This document shows, piece after piece, positions 8,884 to 16,476 of a DNA stretch of 22,798 bases (position 1 is its first letter; each line of letters begins with the position of its first letter). Origin of the DNA: CAZCGA01 sp964498075 (GTDB lineage Bacteria; Desulfobacterota; Binatia; HRBIN30); contig CAZCGA010000109.1 in NCBI GenBank assembly GCA_964498075.1, positions 1 to 22,798 on the forward strand, read 5' to 3'. Both the position numbers and the translations under genes were made by a program. The notes below the pieces were generated by a model. The model was given only the letters and a program-made list of their open reading frames with translations. It was not told the DNA's origin and made no database searches.

Positions 8884-10389
8884 ATGATCGACGATTGCAC
8901 CCCCATACTCATCGGCGCGGGACAGCTGACGCAACGCGACGTCGAGCCCGCTGCGGCCATGGAGCCGCTGCAGATGATGGTCGAGACGGCGCGGCGCGCG
9001 GCGGCGGACGCCGGCGCGGATGACCGCCTGCTCACGCGCCTCGACTCGCTCACCGTGGTCAACATCATCGGTTGGCAGTACGGCAACGCCCCACGCCTGC
9101 TGGCCGAGCGGCTCGGCGCGCAGCCGACGCAGGAGCTGTACACCACCGTCGGCGGCAACACGCCGCAGTGGCTGGTGAATGAAACCGCCGCGCAGATCGC
9201 AGCAGGAAAGGTGCGCCTGGCGCTGGTCGCCGGTGCCGAGGCGATCAATACGTTCGTGCGCGCCCGGCGCGCCAAGGTCCGCCTGCAGTGGACGGCCAAC
9301 AGCACCGGCACGCCGACAATTGTCGGCGACTCCAAGCAGGGCACCAACGATCACGAGATGGCGCACGGCCTGCACATGCCGACCACCATCTACCCGCTGT
9401 TCGAGAACGCCCTGCGCGCCCACAACGGGCTGAGCATCGAAGCGCACCGCGAGCGGCTCGGCGCGCTGTGCAGCGGCATGGCAACGGTCGCCGCGGAGAA
9501 CCCCTACGCTTGGTTCCGCCAGCGACGCAGCGCGGCGGATATCGCCACAGTGACGCCGGAGAACCGCTACATCGGCTTCCCGTATCCGAAGTACATGAAC
9601 GCGATCATGGACGTCGATCAATCGGCGGCAGTGTTGATGACATCCGTCGCCACGGCGCTCGAGCTGGGCATTCACCCGTCACGCTGGGTCTACGTGTGGG
9701 GCTGCGCCGACACCCACGACCTCTGGTTCATCTCCGACCGCGTCAACTACTTCAGCTCGCCGGCGATCAAGGTTGCCGGCGAACGCGCGCTCGCCATGGC
9801 AGGCATCGGCGTCGAGCAGATCGACCTCTTCGACTTCTACAGCTGCTTCCCGTGCGCCGTGCAGCTCGGGCGCGATATGCTGCGCATCGCCGAGGATGAT
9901 CCACGACCGCTCACCGTGACCGGCGGGCTGCCCTATCACGGCGGGCCCGGGAACAACTACGTCATGCACGCCATCGCCACGATGATGGCCAAGCTGCGCG
10001 CGGCGCCCGGCACGAAGGGCCTGGTGACCGGCTTGGGTTGGTACGTGACGAAGCATGCCGTCGGCATCTACAGCGCCGCGCCGCCGGAGAAGCCCTGGGC
10101 GCGGGAAGATCCCAGTGCGTATCAAGCCACGCTCGATGCGACGCCGCACCCCGTGCTCGTGCACGAACCAAGCGGCCGGGCAACCATCGAAACGTACACG
10201 GTGCTGCACGACCGCGAGGGCGCGCCCATGCGCGGCATCATCATCGGCCGGCTGGCAGATGATTGCCGTTTCCTGGCGAATACGCCGGAGGAGCGCTCGG
10301 TTCTCGAAGCACTGATGGCGGAGGAAGCGGTCGGACGGAGTGGCGTGGTCTCGTCTCACGAGGGGATGAACCGCTTCGTTCCGCAGTGA
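8884..10389 (+). CDS. Thiolase-fold protein (acetyl-CoA acetyltransferase-like), nucleophilic Cys absent
   Basis: A 501-residue protein of the thiolase/SCP2-like group often annotated as acetyl-CoA acetyltransferase. The opening PILIGAGQLTQRD, a mid-chain ALVAGAEAINTF and LFDFYSCFPCAVQ (about 314-326), and GGLPYHGGPGNNYVMHAIA (about 347) mark the fold. At the position where thiolases carry the acylated Cys, this protein reads TVGGNTPQW (88-96) with no Cys. The usual GHP histidine loop is replaced by HGGPGNNY. A C-terminal extension after about residue 400 (VLVHEPSGRATIETYTVLHD) resembles the beta-rich tail of this subgroup. It may bind acyl-CoA or use another chemistry. An AAGGAGG lies about 25 bases before the ATG, further than usual, but no nearer in-frame start explains it. 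Confidence 0.85.
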   Translation: MIDDCTPILIGAGQLTQRDVEPAAAMEPLQMMVETARRAAADAGADDRLLTRLDSLTVVNIIGWQYGNAPRLLAERLGAQPTQELYTTVGGNTPQWLVNETAAQIAAGKVRLALVAGAEAINTFVRARRAKVRLQWTANSTGTPTIVGDSKQGTNDHEMAHGLHMPTTIYPLFENALRAHNGLSIEAHRERLGALCSGMATVAAENPYAWFRQRRSAADIATVTPENRYIGFPYPKYMNAIMDVDQSAAVLMTSVATALELGIHPSRWVYVWGCADTHDLWFISDRVNYFSSPAIKVAGERALAMAGIGVEQIDLFDFYSCFPCAVQLGRDMLRIAEDDPRPLTVTGGLPYHGGPGNNYVMHAIATMMAKLRAAPGTKGLVTGLGWYVTKHAVGIYSAAPPEKPWAREDPSAYQATLDATPHPVLVHEPSGRATIETYTVLHDREGAPMRGIIIGRLADDCRFLANTPEERSVLEALMAEEAVGRSGVVSSHEGMNRFVPQ

Positions 10390-10510
10390 GGGGGGCGGCT
10401 ATGTTTGGCACTCTCATCGAGTAGCACGCAACCAAATCGTTCATGGTGGCGGATCAGTTCCCGGCGCTTGCCCGCTAGCGTTGCGCGGCCGGGGCTTGGT
10501 AAGAGAGTGC

Positions 10511-13500
10511 ATGGCCGCAGCTCCGGTCACGCTGCTGTTCACCGACCTGGTCAACTCCACCGAGCTGTTGCAGCGGGCCGGCGATGAGCACGCGCAACGC
10601 ATCTTTCAGGCGCATCATCGGCTGCTGAAGCGTCTCGTCGATGCGCACGGTGGCCAGGAAGCGAAGTGGTTGGGCGATGGCTTCCTCACCGTATTCGCCT
10701 CGCCCGCCGACGCCGTACGCTGCGCTGTGGCGCTGCAGCTGGCAGCGCGCCGCCGCGCGGTTGGTGCACGGCTCGCCATTCGTGTCGGTCTGCACGTCAG
10801 CGAGCCGCTGCAAGCGGAGACCGACTACTTCGGCACGCCCGTGGTGATCGCGCGCCGCCTGTGCGGCGCTGCGCAAGCCGGCCAGGTTCTGTGTAGTGCG
10901 GTGATGGGCGCGCTGCTCGCTGACCCGGACGCCTTCACCTTCCGCGACTGCGACGCCCTGGCGCTCCCGGGCCTGGCCGCGCCCGTACCCGCCTGCGAGG
11001 TCGTGTATCACCAGGATCAGCCGCTGGCGCTGCTGACATACACGCCGTTCGTCGGACGTGCGGCGGAGCTGGCGCGACTGACGGCGCGGCTGCAGGAGGC
11101 GCGAGCTGGCAGCGGCGGGCTGGTGCTGCTGGCGGGCGAGCCCGGGATCGGTAAGACGCGCACGCTGGAGGAGTTCGCCGAAACCGCGCGCACGCAGGGG
11201 GCGCTGGTACTGGCCGGCCGCTGCTACGAAGGCGAAGCTGCGCGGCCGTACGGGCCGTTCGTCGAGGCACTGGCAGAGCATGCGCGCAGTGCCGACCCGG
11301 AGTCGCTGCGCGCCGATCTCGGTATGGGCGCTGCGCCACTCGCGCGTCTGGTGCCGGCCCTGCGCGACCGCCTCCCCGACATCCCGGAGCCGGTCGCTTT
11401 GCAACCAGACGAGGAGCGCGTACGTCTGCTCGACGCTGTCGCACAGTTCCTCATCGCGCTGTCCGCGCGTGCCCCGGTCGCGCTGATCCTCGACGACCTG
11501 CACTGGGCGGACGCCGCCAGTGTCGCTGTACTGCGCCACGTGGCGCGCTTCGCGGCGCGCAGCCGCCTGCTCCTGCTCGGCGCCTACCGGGATGTTGAAG
11601 TCACTCCGCAACAGCCCTTGGCCGATGCGCTCGGCGCCCTGCCGCGCGAGACCACCTACGTACACCTCGCGCTGAAGGGTCTGGAGAATACGGAAGTCGA
11701 GGAGTTGTTGGAGACCGTCTCCGATCAGCAAGTACCCGAAGCGCTGGTGAACGCGATCACCGCCGAGACCAGCGGCAACCCGTTCTTCATCCGCGAGGTG
11801 TTGCTGCATCTGGTGGAGGAGGGGAAGCTCGTTCGACACGAGGGACAGTGGACCGCGACGCTGACGGTCGAGGAGATGGGAATCCCGCATGGGGTGCGGC
11901 AAGTGATCCAGCGCCGGCTCACGCGTTTATCCGAGGCGGCCAACCACCTGCTGCGCGCTGCAGCGGGATTCACGGGCAACTTCCGCTTCGACGTCGCCGC
12001 CCGCGTCGCCGGTCTCGATGAGGCAGCGGCTCTCGCTGCCATCGACGAAGCGTTGGCAGCACAGCTGCTGTGCCCCACCAGTGCAGCCGAGAGCTTCGAC
12101 TTCACACATGCGCTCGTACGGCACACGCTGTACGCCGAGCTGAGTCCACCGCGGCAGGTGCGCCTGCATCGGCAGATCGCGGAGGTGATGGAGGAGGTCT
12201 ACCGTGGCAGGGCCGACGAACGCACGGGAGAGATCGCGCGGCACTACCACCAGGGCGTATCGTTGCCGGGCGCCGAGCGCGGAGTTCCGCATTGCCTCCT
12301 GGCTGCCGCGCGCGCGGAGGAGAGTGCCGCGTTTGCCGAGGCGTCCGAGTACCTGCGGATGGCGCTGGCGCTCAGCGACCCGAGCGACGCCCGACGTCCA
12401 CGGCTGCTTGGTCGTCTCGCGCTAGCCCTCATCTGGAATCTGGCCCTGGACGAAGCGGAGCAGGCCGCAAGCGACGCCGCCGCATCGATCTCGACGGCCG
12501 AGGGCAACGACGCGGCTGCGGATTTCCTGGCTGACGCGGCCGATGCCATGTGGGTGGCCGCGATGACACCGCGGGCGTGGTCGCTGGCGACGCGCGGCCT
12601 GGGCTACATCGGCAGTCGTCGCGACACCACGTGGGCCCGTTTGATGGTCTACGACATCGGGCGCCGCGAGGCCGCCGACCCGGAGTTCCCAGGCATGCCC
12701 GTCGATTCCCCGGAGCGGCGCGAGGTGATGATGCGCCTGTGGGAGCTGCCGGCGTTTCGCCACCCCACCCAGAAGATGTTCGCGTACATGGCGTTCAGCT
12801 CGCGAGAAGACGTGCTCAGGCGGGCCGGCGACGACCCGTTCGCGCTGGTTTTCTGGGCGGGGGAGTACCGCCGAGCGTTGCCCATGCTCGAGCAGGCGAC
12901 GGCCACCGCCGTCGAGCATGGGCAGATCGCCCTCGCCACGTTCTACCTGACGTTGACGGCTCGCGTTCAGCTCATGCGCGGCGATCTGGCATCCTCGAAG
13001 TCGACCTACGCCCGTGCCTTGGAGCTGTTCGATCGAGTCAAGGACGTGCCGTGGTTGCGGATGTTCATAGAAACCGCGCGCGGCAATCGGCTCGTCAATA
13101 CCGGAGAGGGCTGGGAGGAAATGCTGGTCGGCGCACAAGCGGTGCTACGGGAAGGCGCGGCGGAGAATCAGTACGCGATGGCGGGAGCACGGTGCCTCGC
13201 AGCGTACGCGTCGGCTTGTCTCGGGCGCAGCGACGACGCGCTCGGCTGGCTCGCATCCGTGATCCCCGTGATCGATCGCGCTCCTCTCTCGACCTTCAGC
13301 TATCCGGTGCTGCTTGGAGTGGCCGTCTCGACGCTCGAAGTCATCGGGCGCGCCGATCACGCTGAGACGATCGAGCGGAACCTTCGCGCCAAGTGGCTGC
13401 AGCCTGACTTTCGCTACGTCCTGGCGGGCGAATCGCGCTGGTCTCTCGCGATGCTCTGCGGCCTCCAGGGGCGGTTCGAAGAGGCCGCCGAATGGTTTGC

Positions 13501-14386
13501 CAGGGCGCGCGTCGTATTGCAGGAGCAAGGGGCGCGCCCCTTCAGCGCTCGGATCAACTTCTACGAAGCGCGTATGTACCTGCGCCGTGGCGCTCCGGGA
13601 GACCGCCAGCGCGCTACAACGCTCCTCCATGCGGCGATCGAGCAATGCCGGGCCCTCGGCTTGACGGGTTGGGCCCGGCTGGCGGAAGAGATGTTGGCGT
13701 CGCTGAATGTTGCAACCGACAAAGCTCCCGCGCCCGCCGCGGAGCCCACCGAAAACGTGTCCTCCGGTAATCCAGTGGCCGCGATCCAGGAAGCGAAGCC
13801 CGTACCGCCCTTCGGGAAGGCCATCTTCCGACGCGAGGGCGATTCCTGGATTCTCGCCTACGAGGGGTTGAACGCCCGGGCGAAGGACGTTCGGGGCTTC
13901 TCTTTCATCGCTCAGCTCCTGCGGGATCCCGGCCGGGAGCTCCACGCCGTCGATCTCGTCCATGGGTCGGGGGCCAGGGAGCAGGGAGCAGGAAAGTTTG
14001 GCGCACCGAGCCAGCGAGAAGGTGGCCTGGAGATTCTCGACGACGCAGCCAAGGCGGCGTACCGCCGGCGACTGACCGAATTGCGCGCGGAGTTGGACGA
14101 AGCGGAAGCGTTCAACGACACCGGCCGCGCCGAGCGGGCGCGCGCCGAGATCGAGGCGCTCACGCAGCAGCTGGCGGCGGCCGTGGGTCTGGGCGGCCGT
14201 GACCGTGCAGCCGGCAGTGCCGCCGAGCGGGCGCGCTCGACGGTGGCCCAGCGCATCAAGGAGGCGCTCAAAAGGATTGCCGCCGTGCATCCCACGCTGG
14301 GCGAGCACCTTGCCCTGCGCATCAAGACGGGGACGTACTGTGTGTACCTCCCCGATAAGGCCTGTCCTATTGCGTGGCAGCTGTAG
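10511..14386 (+). CDS. Cyclase-like domain / P-loop ATPase / helical-repeat regulator, paralogue 1
   Basis: A 1291-residue multidomain protein. Residues 5-135 form a class III nucleotide cyclase homology domain with both metal Asp (D12 in LFTDLVNST, D56 in WLGDGFL), the adenine-selecting Lys52 and Asp105 (TDYFG), and Arg116. The transition-state Asn is Val112. An AAA/STAND-type ATPase follows from about 178 (TPFVGRAAEL), with Walker A GEPGIGKT (209-216) and Walker B LILDDLHWAD (325-334). About 500-1070 is Ala/Leu/Glu-rich helical repeats of TPR character. A C-terminal module starts near 1103 (FRREGDSWILAYEG), then a coiled coil (LRAELDEAEAFND) and a final ARSTVAQRIKEALKRI...YLPD segment that looks like a winged helix. 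The cyclase-ATPase order recalls mammalian soluble adenylyl cyclase and mycobacterial cyclase-ATPase-LuxR proteins, but no LuxR domain is seen. Whether it makes cAMP is doubtful. The ATG at 10511 matches the paralogue start. Confidence 0.9.
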   Translation: MAAAPVTLLFTDLVNSTELLQRAGDEHAQRIFQAHHRLLKRLVDAHGGQEAKWLGDGFLTVFASPADAVRCAVALQLAARRRAVGARLAIRVGLHVSEPLQAETDYFGTPVVIARRLCGAAQAGQVLCSAVMGALLADPDAFTFRDCDALALPGLAAPVPACEVVYHQDQPLALLTYTPFVGRAAELARLTARLQEARAGSGGLVLLAGEPGIGKTRTLEEFAETARTQGALVLAGRCYEGEAARPYGPFVEALAEHARSADPESLRADLGMGAAPLARLVPALRDRLPDIPEPVALQPDEERVRLLDAVAQFLIALSARAPVALILDDLHWADAASVAVLRHVARFAARSRLLLLGAYRDVEVTPQQPLADALGALPRETTYVHLALKGLENTEVEELLETVSDQQVPEALVNAITAETSGNPFFIREVLLHLVEEGKLVRHEGQWTATLTVEEMGIPHGVRQVIQRRLTRLSEAANHLLRAAAGFTGNFRFDVAARVAGLDEAAALAAIDEALAAQLLCPTSAAESFDFTHALVRHTLYAELSPPRQVRLHRQIAEVMEEVYRGRADERTGEIARHYHQGVSLPGAERGVPHCLLAAARAEESAAFAEASEYLRMALALSDPSDARRPRLLGRLALALIWNLALDEAEQAASDAAASISTAEGNDAAADFLADAADAMWVAAMTPRAWSLATRGLGYIGSRRDTTWARLMVYDIGRREAADPEFPGMPVDSPERREVMMRLWELPAFRHPTQKMFAYMAFSSREDVLRRAGDDPFALVFWAGEYRRALPMLEQATATAVEHGQIALATFYLTLTARVQLMRGDLASSKSTYARALELFDRVKDVPWLRMFIETARGNRLVNTGEGWEEMLVGAQAVLREGAAENQYAMAGARCLAAYASACLGRSDDALGWLASVIPVIDRAPLSTFSYPVLLGVAVSTLEVIGRADHAETIERNLRAKWLQPDFRYVLAGESRWSLAMLCGLQGRFEEAAEWFARARVVLQEQGARPFSARINFYEARMYLRRGAPGDRQRATTLLHAAIEQCRALGLTGWARLAEEMLASLNVATDKAPAPAAEPTENVSSGNPVAAIQEAKPVPPFGKAIFRREGDSWILAYEGLNARAKDVRGFSFIAQLLRDPGRELHAVDLVHGSGAREQGAGKFGAPSQREGGLEILDDAAKAAYRRRLTELRAELDEAEAFNDTGRAERARAEIEALTQQLAAAVGLGGRDRAAGSAAERARSTVAQRIKEALKRIAAVHPTLGEHLALRIKTGTYCVYLPDKACPIAWQL

Positions 14387-14448
14387 CCCCGGCCGAAGCG
14401 CCCCACTGGGCGGGGGGCACGCCACTGCCTCCTATCCCTCCACCGGCC

Positions 14449-14477
14449 GTCACATTGTAACGGCTATCGTTACGCCT
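14449..14477. promoter_or_regulatory. 29-bp conserved motif, copy A (possible operator or promoter)
   Basis: This segment aligns without gaps to 21170-21198, with 22 of 29 bases identical by eye. The shared blocks are ACATTGTA near the left and GTTACGCCT at the right end. This copy also contains a perfect 6-bp dyad, GTAACG (14457-14462) and CGTTAC (14468-14473), around a 5-base spacer. It ends 24 bases before the ATG at 14502, which has AAGGAG at 14487-14492. It therefore sits where a promoter or repressor site would act on the broken propeller gene. Confidence 0.5.
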
Positions 14478-14501
14478 AGTAGGGTGAAGGAGCACAAGAC
14501 G

Positions 14502-14866
14502 ATGACGATGAATGGCCTCCTCAGACCCTCGCGCCGCCGCACCCCAAGCGGCGGGCTGACAGCTTCCCTCACAACCTCGTGCTCGCGCTAGCCGTCGATC
14601 CGACCACACCCACAAAGCTGTACGCCGGAACCGCAACCGGTGGCGTGTTTTCAATTGAACTAGTCGGTAGTTGCGGTGGCGACTGCGATGGGGACGGACG
14701 CACGACCGTCGACGAACTGGTCACCCTGGTGAACGTCGCACTCGGCACCGCCTCGGTGGAGGAGTGCGGCATCGGCGACGCCAATGGCGACGGGCAAATC
14801 GCCATCGATGAGATCATCACCGCGGTGAACGTCGTGCTGGACGGGTGCGGACCGACGGCGCCGTGA
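14502..14866 (+). pseudogene. Broken beta-propeller/EF-hand secreted protein gene (internal deletion with frame change)
   Basis: An ATG at 14502 with AAGGAG nine bases upstream opens MTMNGLLRPSRRRTPSGG but stops after 29 codons at 14591. In another frame from about 14570, NLVLALAVDPTTPTKLYAG continues to 14866. That stretch matches the repeat LAIDPTTxGTLYAG of the gene at 21739. It is followed by GGVFSI and then two EF-hand-like calcium loops (DCDGDGRTTVDEL, DANGDGQIAIDEI) with a Cys at each end. Only one propeller half-repeat is left. The simplest reading is a once longer secreted propeller protein that lost its middle by recombination between repeats, leaving the two ends in different frames. 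The second piece could still be translated from GTG 14579, giving 95 residues without a signal peptide. Confidence 0.6.
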
Positions 14867-14872
14867 CCAGCG

Positions 14873-16144
14873 ATGCGAATTGCAGCAGAGACAGACATCA
14901 TCGATCTGCGCGGTCTGCGGTTGTGCGTGACACTGCTCGTGCTGCTTTGCGCATCTCCGCCCCCGGTAGCTGGAGTCACCGTGTGCGGCAACGGCATCAC
15001 GGAGCCCGGAGAAGAGTGCGACGACGGCGGGGTCTGCATGGGGAACTTTGATGCCCTCATACGCTGCGTGGCAGACACGGATTGCCCCGGAGGTTCCTGC
15101 CACCCGCTGGGCGGGGACGGCTGCGCGGCCAACTGTACACGCGAGACGCAGCCATGCGACAGTGACTGTAACCGTGACGGCGTGGTGACCATCGACGAGA
15201 TCATTCGCGGCGTCGGCATCGCGTTGGGAACCGTGCCGACGCCGTTGTGTGGGGAGGCGGACCTCAACGGCGATGGAACGGTCACGGTCAACGAGCTGAT
15301 CGCCGGCGTGAACCAGGCGCTCACCCCATGGCAGACCGCGCGCGTCGACATCGGCGGGTACCGGTTGCGCATCCACTGCGTCGGCAATGGGTCACCGACG
15401 GTCGTCTTGGACTCGGGGCTGGGCGACGACTACTCGGTCTGGAGCCGTGTGCAACCAGAGGTCGCCGGTGTGACGCGCGTCTGTGCTTACAACCGCGCCG
15501 GGATAGGCACCGGCCGTGGCGCTAGCGACCCGGGGGCCCTGCCGCGCACCAGCGCGCGCATCGCCTCCGAGTTGCATACGCTGCTGGCAAACAGCTGCGT
15601 TCCCGGGCCCTACGTTTTGGCCGGCCACTCCTCCGGGGGCCTCAACATACGTCTGTACGCCACGCGCTATCCGGACGAGGTTGGGGGCATCGTCCTTGTC
15701 GACGCCAGGCCCGAGAACTATTCCGACCGACTACAGGCTCTCCTCCCCGCTGACGTGTGGGCCGCTCTGTCGGCTGCAATGCAAGCCAACAACTGCGATG
15801 CACTACCAGCCGGCCCGCGGCTGGAGTGGATGAGTATTGCTGAGAGCGAAGCTGAGGTTCGCACGGCGGCACCCTTGCCGCAGGTTCCCCTGATCGTCCT
15901 GACCCATGGCCTTCCGGATCCGAGGTTCGAGCCGTTCCTGTCGGCGGAGGAGTTGCAAGCCGAGGAAGATCTCTGGCGCGAGCTCCAGACCGATCTCGCC
16001 CATTCTGTGCCCGACGGCCAGCAGATCATCGCGACGCAAAGCGGGCACTACATCCAGCGCGATCAGCCTGGGGTGGTTGTCGATGCAATCGACACCGTGG
16101 TCGAGGAGGCGCGCGACGCCTCACCGAGCCTGCGGGAGAGATAA
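14873..16144 (+). CDS. Secreted alpha/beta hydrolase fused to Cys-rich repeat and EF-hand module
   Basis: A 423-residue exported protein. Residues 1-34 form a signal peptide (LCVTLLVLLCASPPPVAG). Residues 38-89 (VCGNGITEPGEECDDGG through DGCAANC) match the myxobacterial-type Cys-rich repeat (DUF4215). Residues 95-150 carry two EF-hand-like loops (DCNRDGVVTIDEI, DLNGDGTVTVNEL), a dockerin-like pair. Residues 158-410 are an alpha/beta hydrolase: VVLDSGLGDDYSVW (oxyanion region), the nucleophile elbow GHSSG with Ser253, a candidate acid Asp349 in THGLPDP, and catalytic His392 in QSGHYIQ. An esterase or lipase-like activity outside the cytoplasm is likely, but the substrate is unknown. It starts six bases after the broken propeller gene, so it may once have been co-transcribed with it. 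Confidence 0.87.
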   Translation: MRIAAETDIIDLRGLRLCVTLLVLLCASPPPVAGVTVCGNGITEPGEECDDGGVCMGNFDALIRCVADTDCPGGSCHPLGGDGCAANCTRETQPCDSDCNRDGVVTIDEIIRGVGIALGTVPTPLCGEADLNGDGTVTVNELIAGVNQALTPWQTARVDIGGYRLRIHCVGNGSPTVVLDSGLGDDYSVWSRVQPEVAGVTRVCAYNRAGIGTGRGASDPGALPRTSARIASELHTLLANSCVPGPYVLAGHSSGGLNIRLYATRYPDEVGGIVLVDARPENYSDRLQALLPADVWAALSAAMQANNCDALPAGPRLEWMSIAESEAEVRTAAPLPQVPLIVLTHGLPDPRFEPFLSAEELQAEEDLWRELQTDLAHSVPDGQQIIATQSGHYIQRDQPGVVVDAIDTVVEEARDASPSLRER

Positions 16145-16476
16145 GCAGATCCGCGTCCCGCGCAGCGGGCACGTTTGGACAAAACCACGCAATCCTGACA
16201 CCGATGCACCCCTTCGTGTGTCGGCACCCCTTCCCGCGAGAGCTTGACGAGTGCCGGCCGGTGCCACCCCGAACCCGGCGCTAAGCACCGCGTGAAGCTG
16301 CGGTCGTCGTTGTAGGGCGCGGGTTCCACCCCGCGCCGCTCCCCACCCCGGCGGGGCGTGGAAGCCCCGCCCTACAAGGCTGCCCGCTCTTACCGCCGGA
16401 TTAGGGGCCACACACGTCAATTGCAATGCAGCAGGCAAGGGGATTATGAGTCGTCTGGCGCGGCTTGACGCATCCG
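16145..16476. other. 332-base intergenic region before paralogue 2
   Basis: No convincing gene is present. The stretch holds the inverted REP-like pair at 16312-16375 about 170 bases after the hydrolase stop. The remaining 100 bases before the ATG at 16477 must contain the promoter of paralogue 2, but I see no clear -35/-10 boxes and no good Shine-Dalgarno. The region shows no similarity by eye to the upstream region of paralogue 1, so the duplicated genes are probably controlled differently. Confidence 0.6.
16312..16375. repeat. Inverted pair of GTAG-headed hairpins (BIME-like)
   Basis: Plus strand: GTAG (16312-16315), stem GGCGCGGG, loop TTCCAC, stem CCCGCGCC, ending at 16337. Minus strand from 16375: GTAG, stem GGCGGGGC, loop TTCCAC, stem GCCCCGCC, ending at 16350. 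The two arms face each other across 12 bases. Including the two T's before each GTAG, they form a 28-base imperfect inverted repeat (16310-16337 against 16350-16377) with four mismatches. All four mismatches are compensated within each arm, so each hairpin remains perfect. This matches REP sequences arranged as a BIME. No RAYT transposase gene is in the window. Confidence 0.75.

Noticed and set aside
8122..9675. 517-codon open frame on the minus strand across wrbA and the thiolase-like gene
   Set aside because: It is antisense to two well-supported genes, has an Arg/His/Val-rich composition without motifs, and results from GC-rich codon bias. The same applies to the long antisense frames at 2622-3983 (+), 10475-11902 (-), 13145-14425 (-) and 21171-21959 (-).
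13961..14000. Short GGGAGCA tandem in paralogue 1 as an insertion or mobile scar
   Set aside because: It is only two units, in frame, and lies in a variable linker of the C-terminal module, so it is ordinary linker drift.
14399..14412. CGCCC-CACT-GGGCG hairpin after paralogue 1, considered as a terminator
   Set aside because: The stem is only 5 bp and no T-tract follows.
14677..14860. EF-hand pair as evidence of a cellulosome dockerin
   Set aside because: The calcium loops fit, but no cohesin or glycoside hydrolase is in the window, so a cellulosome claim is not supported.
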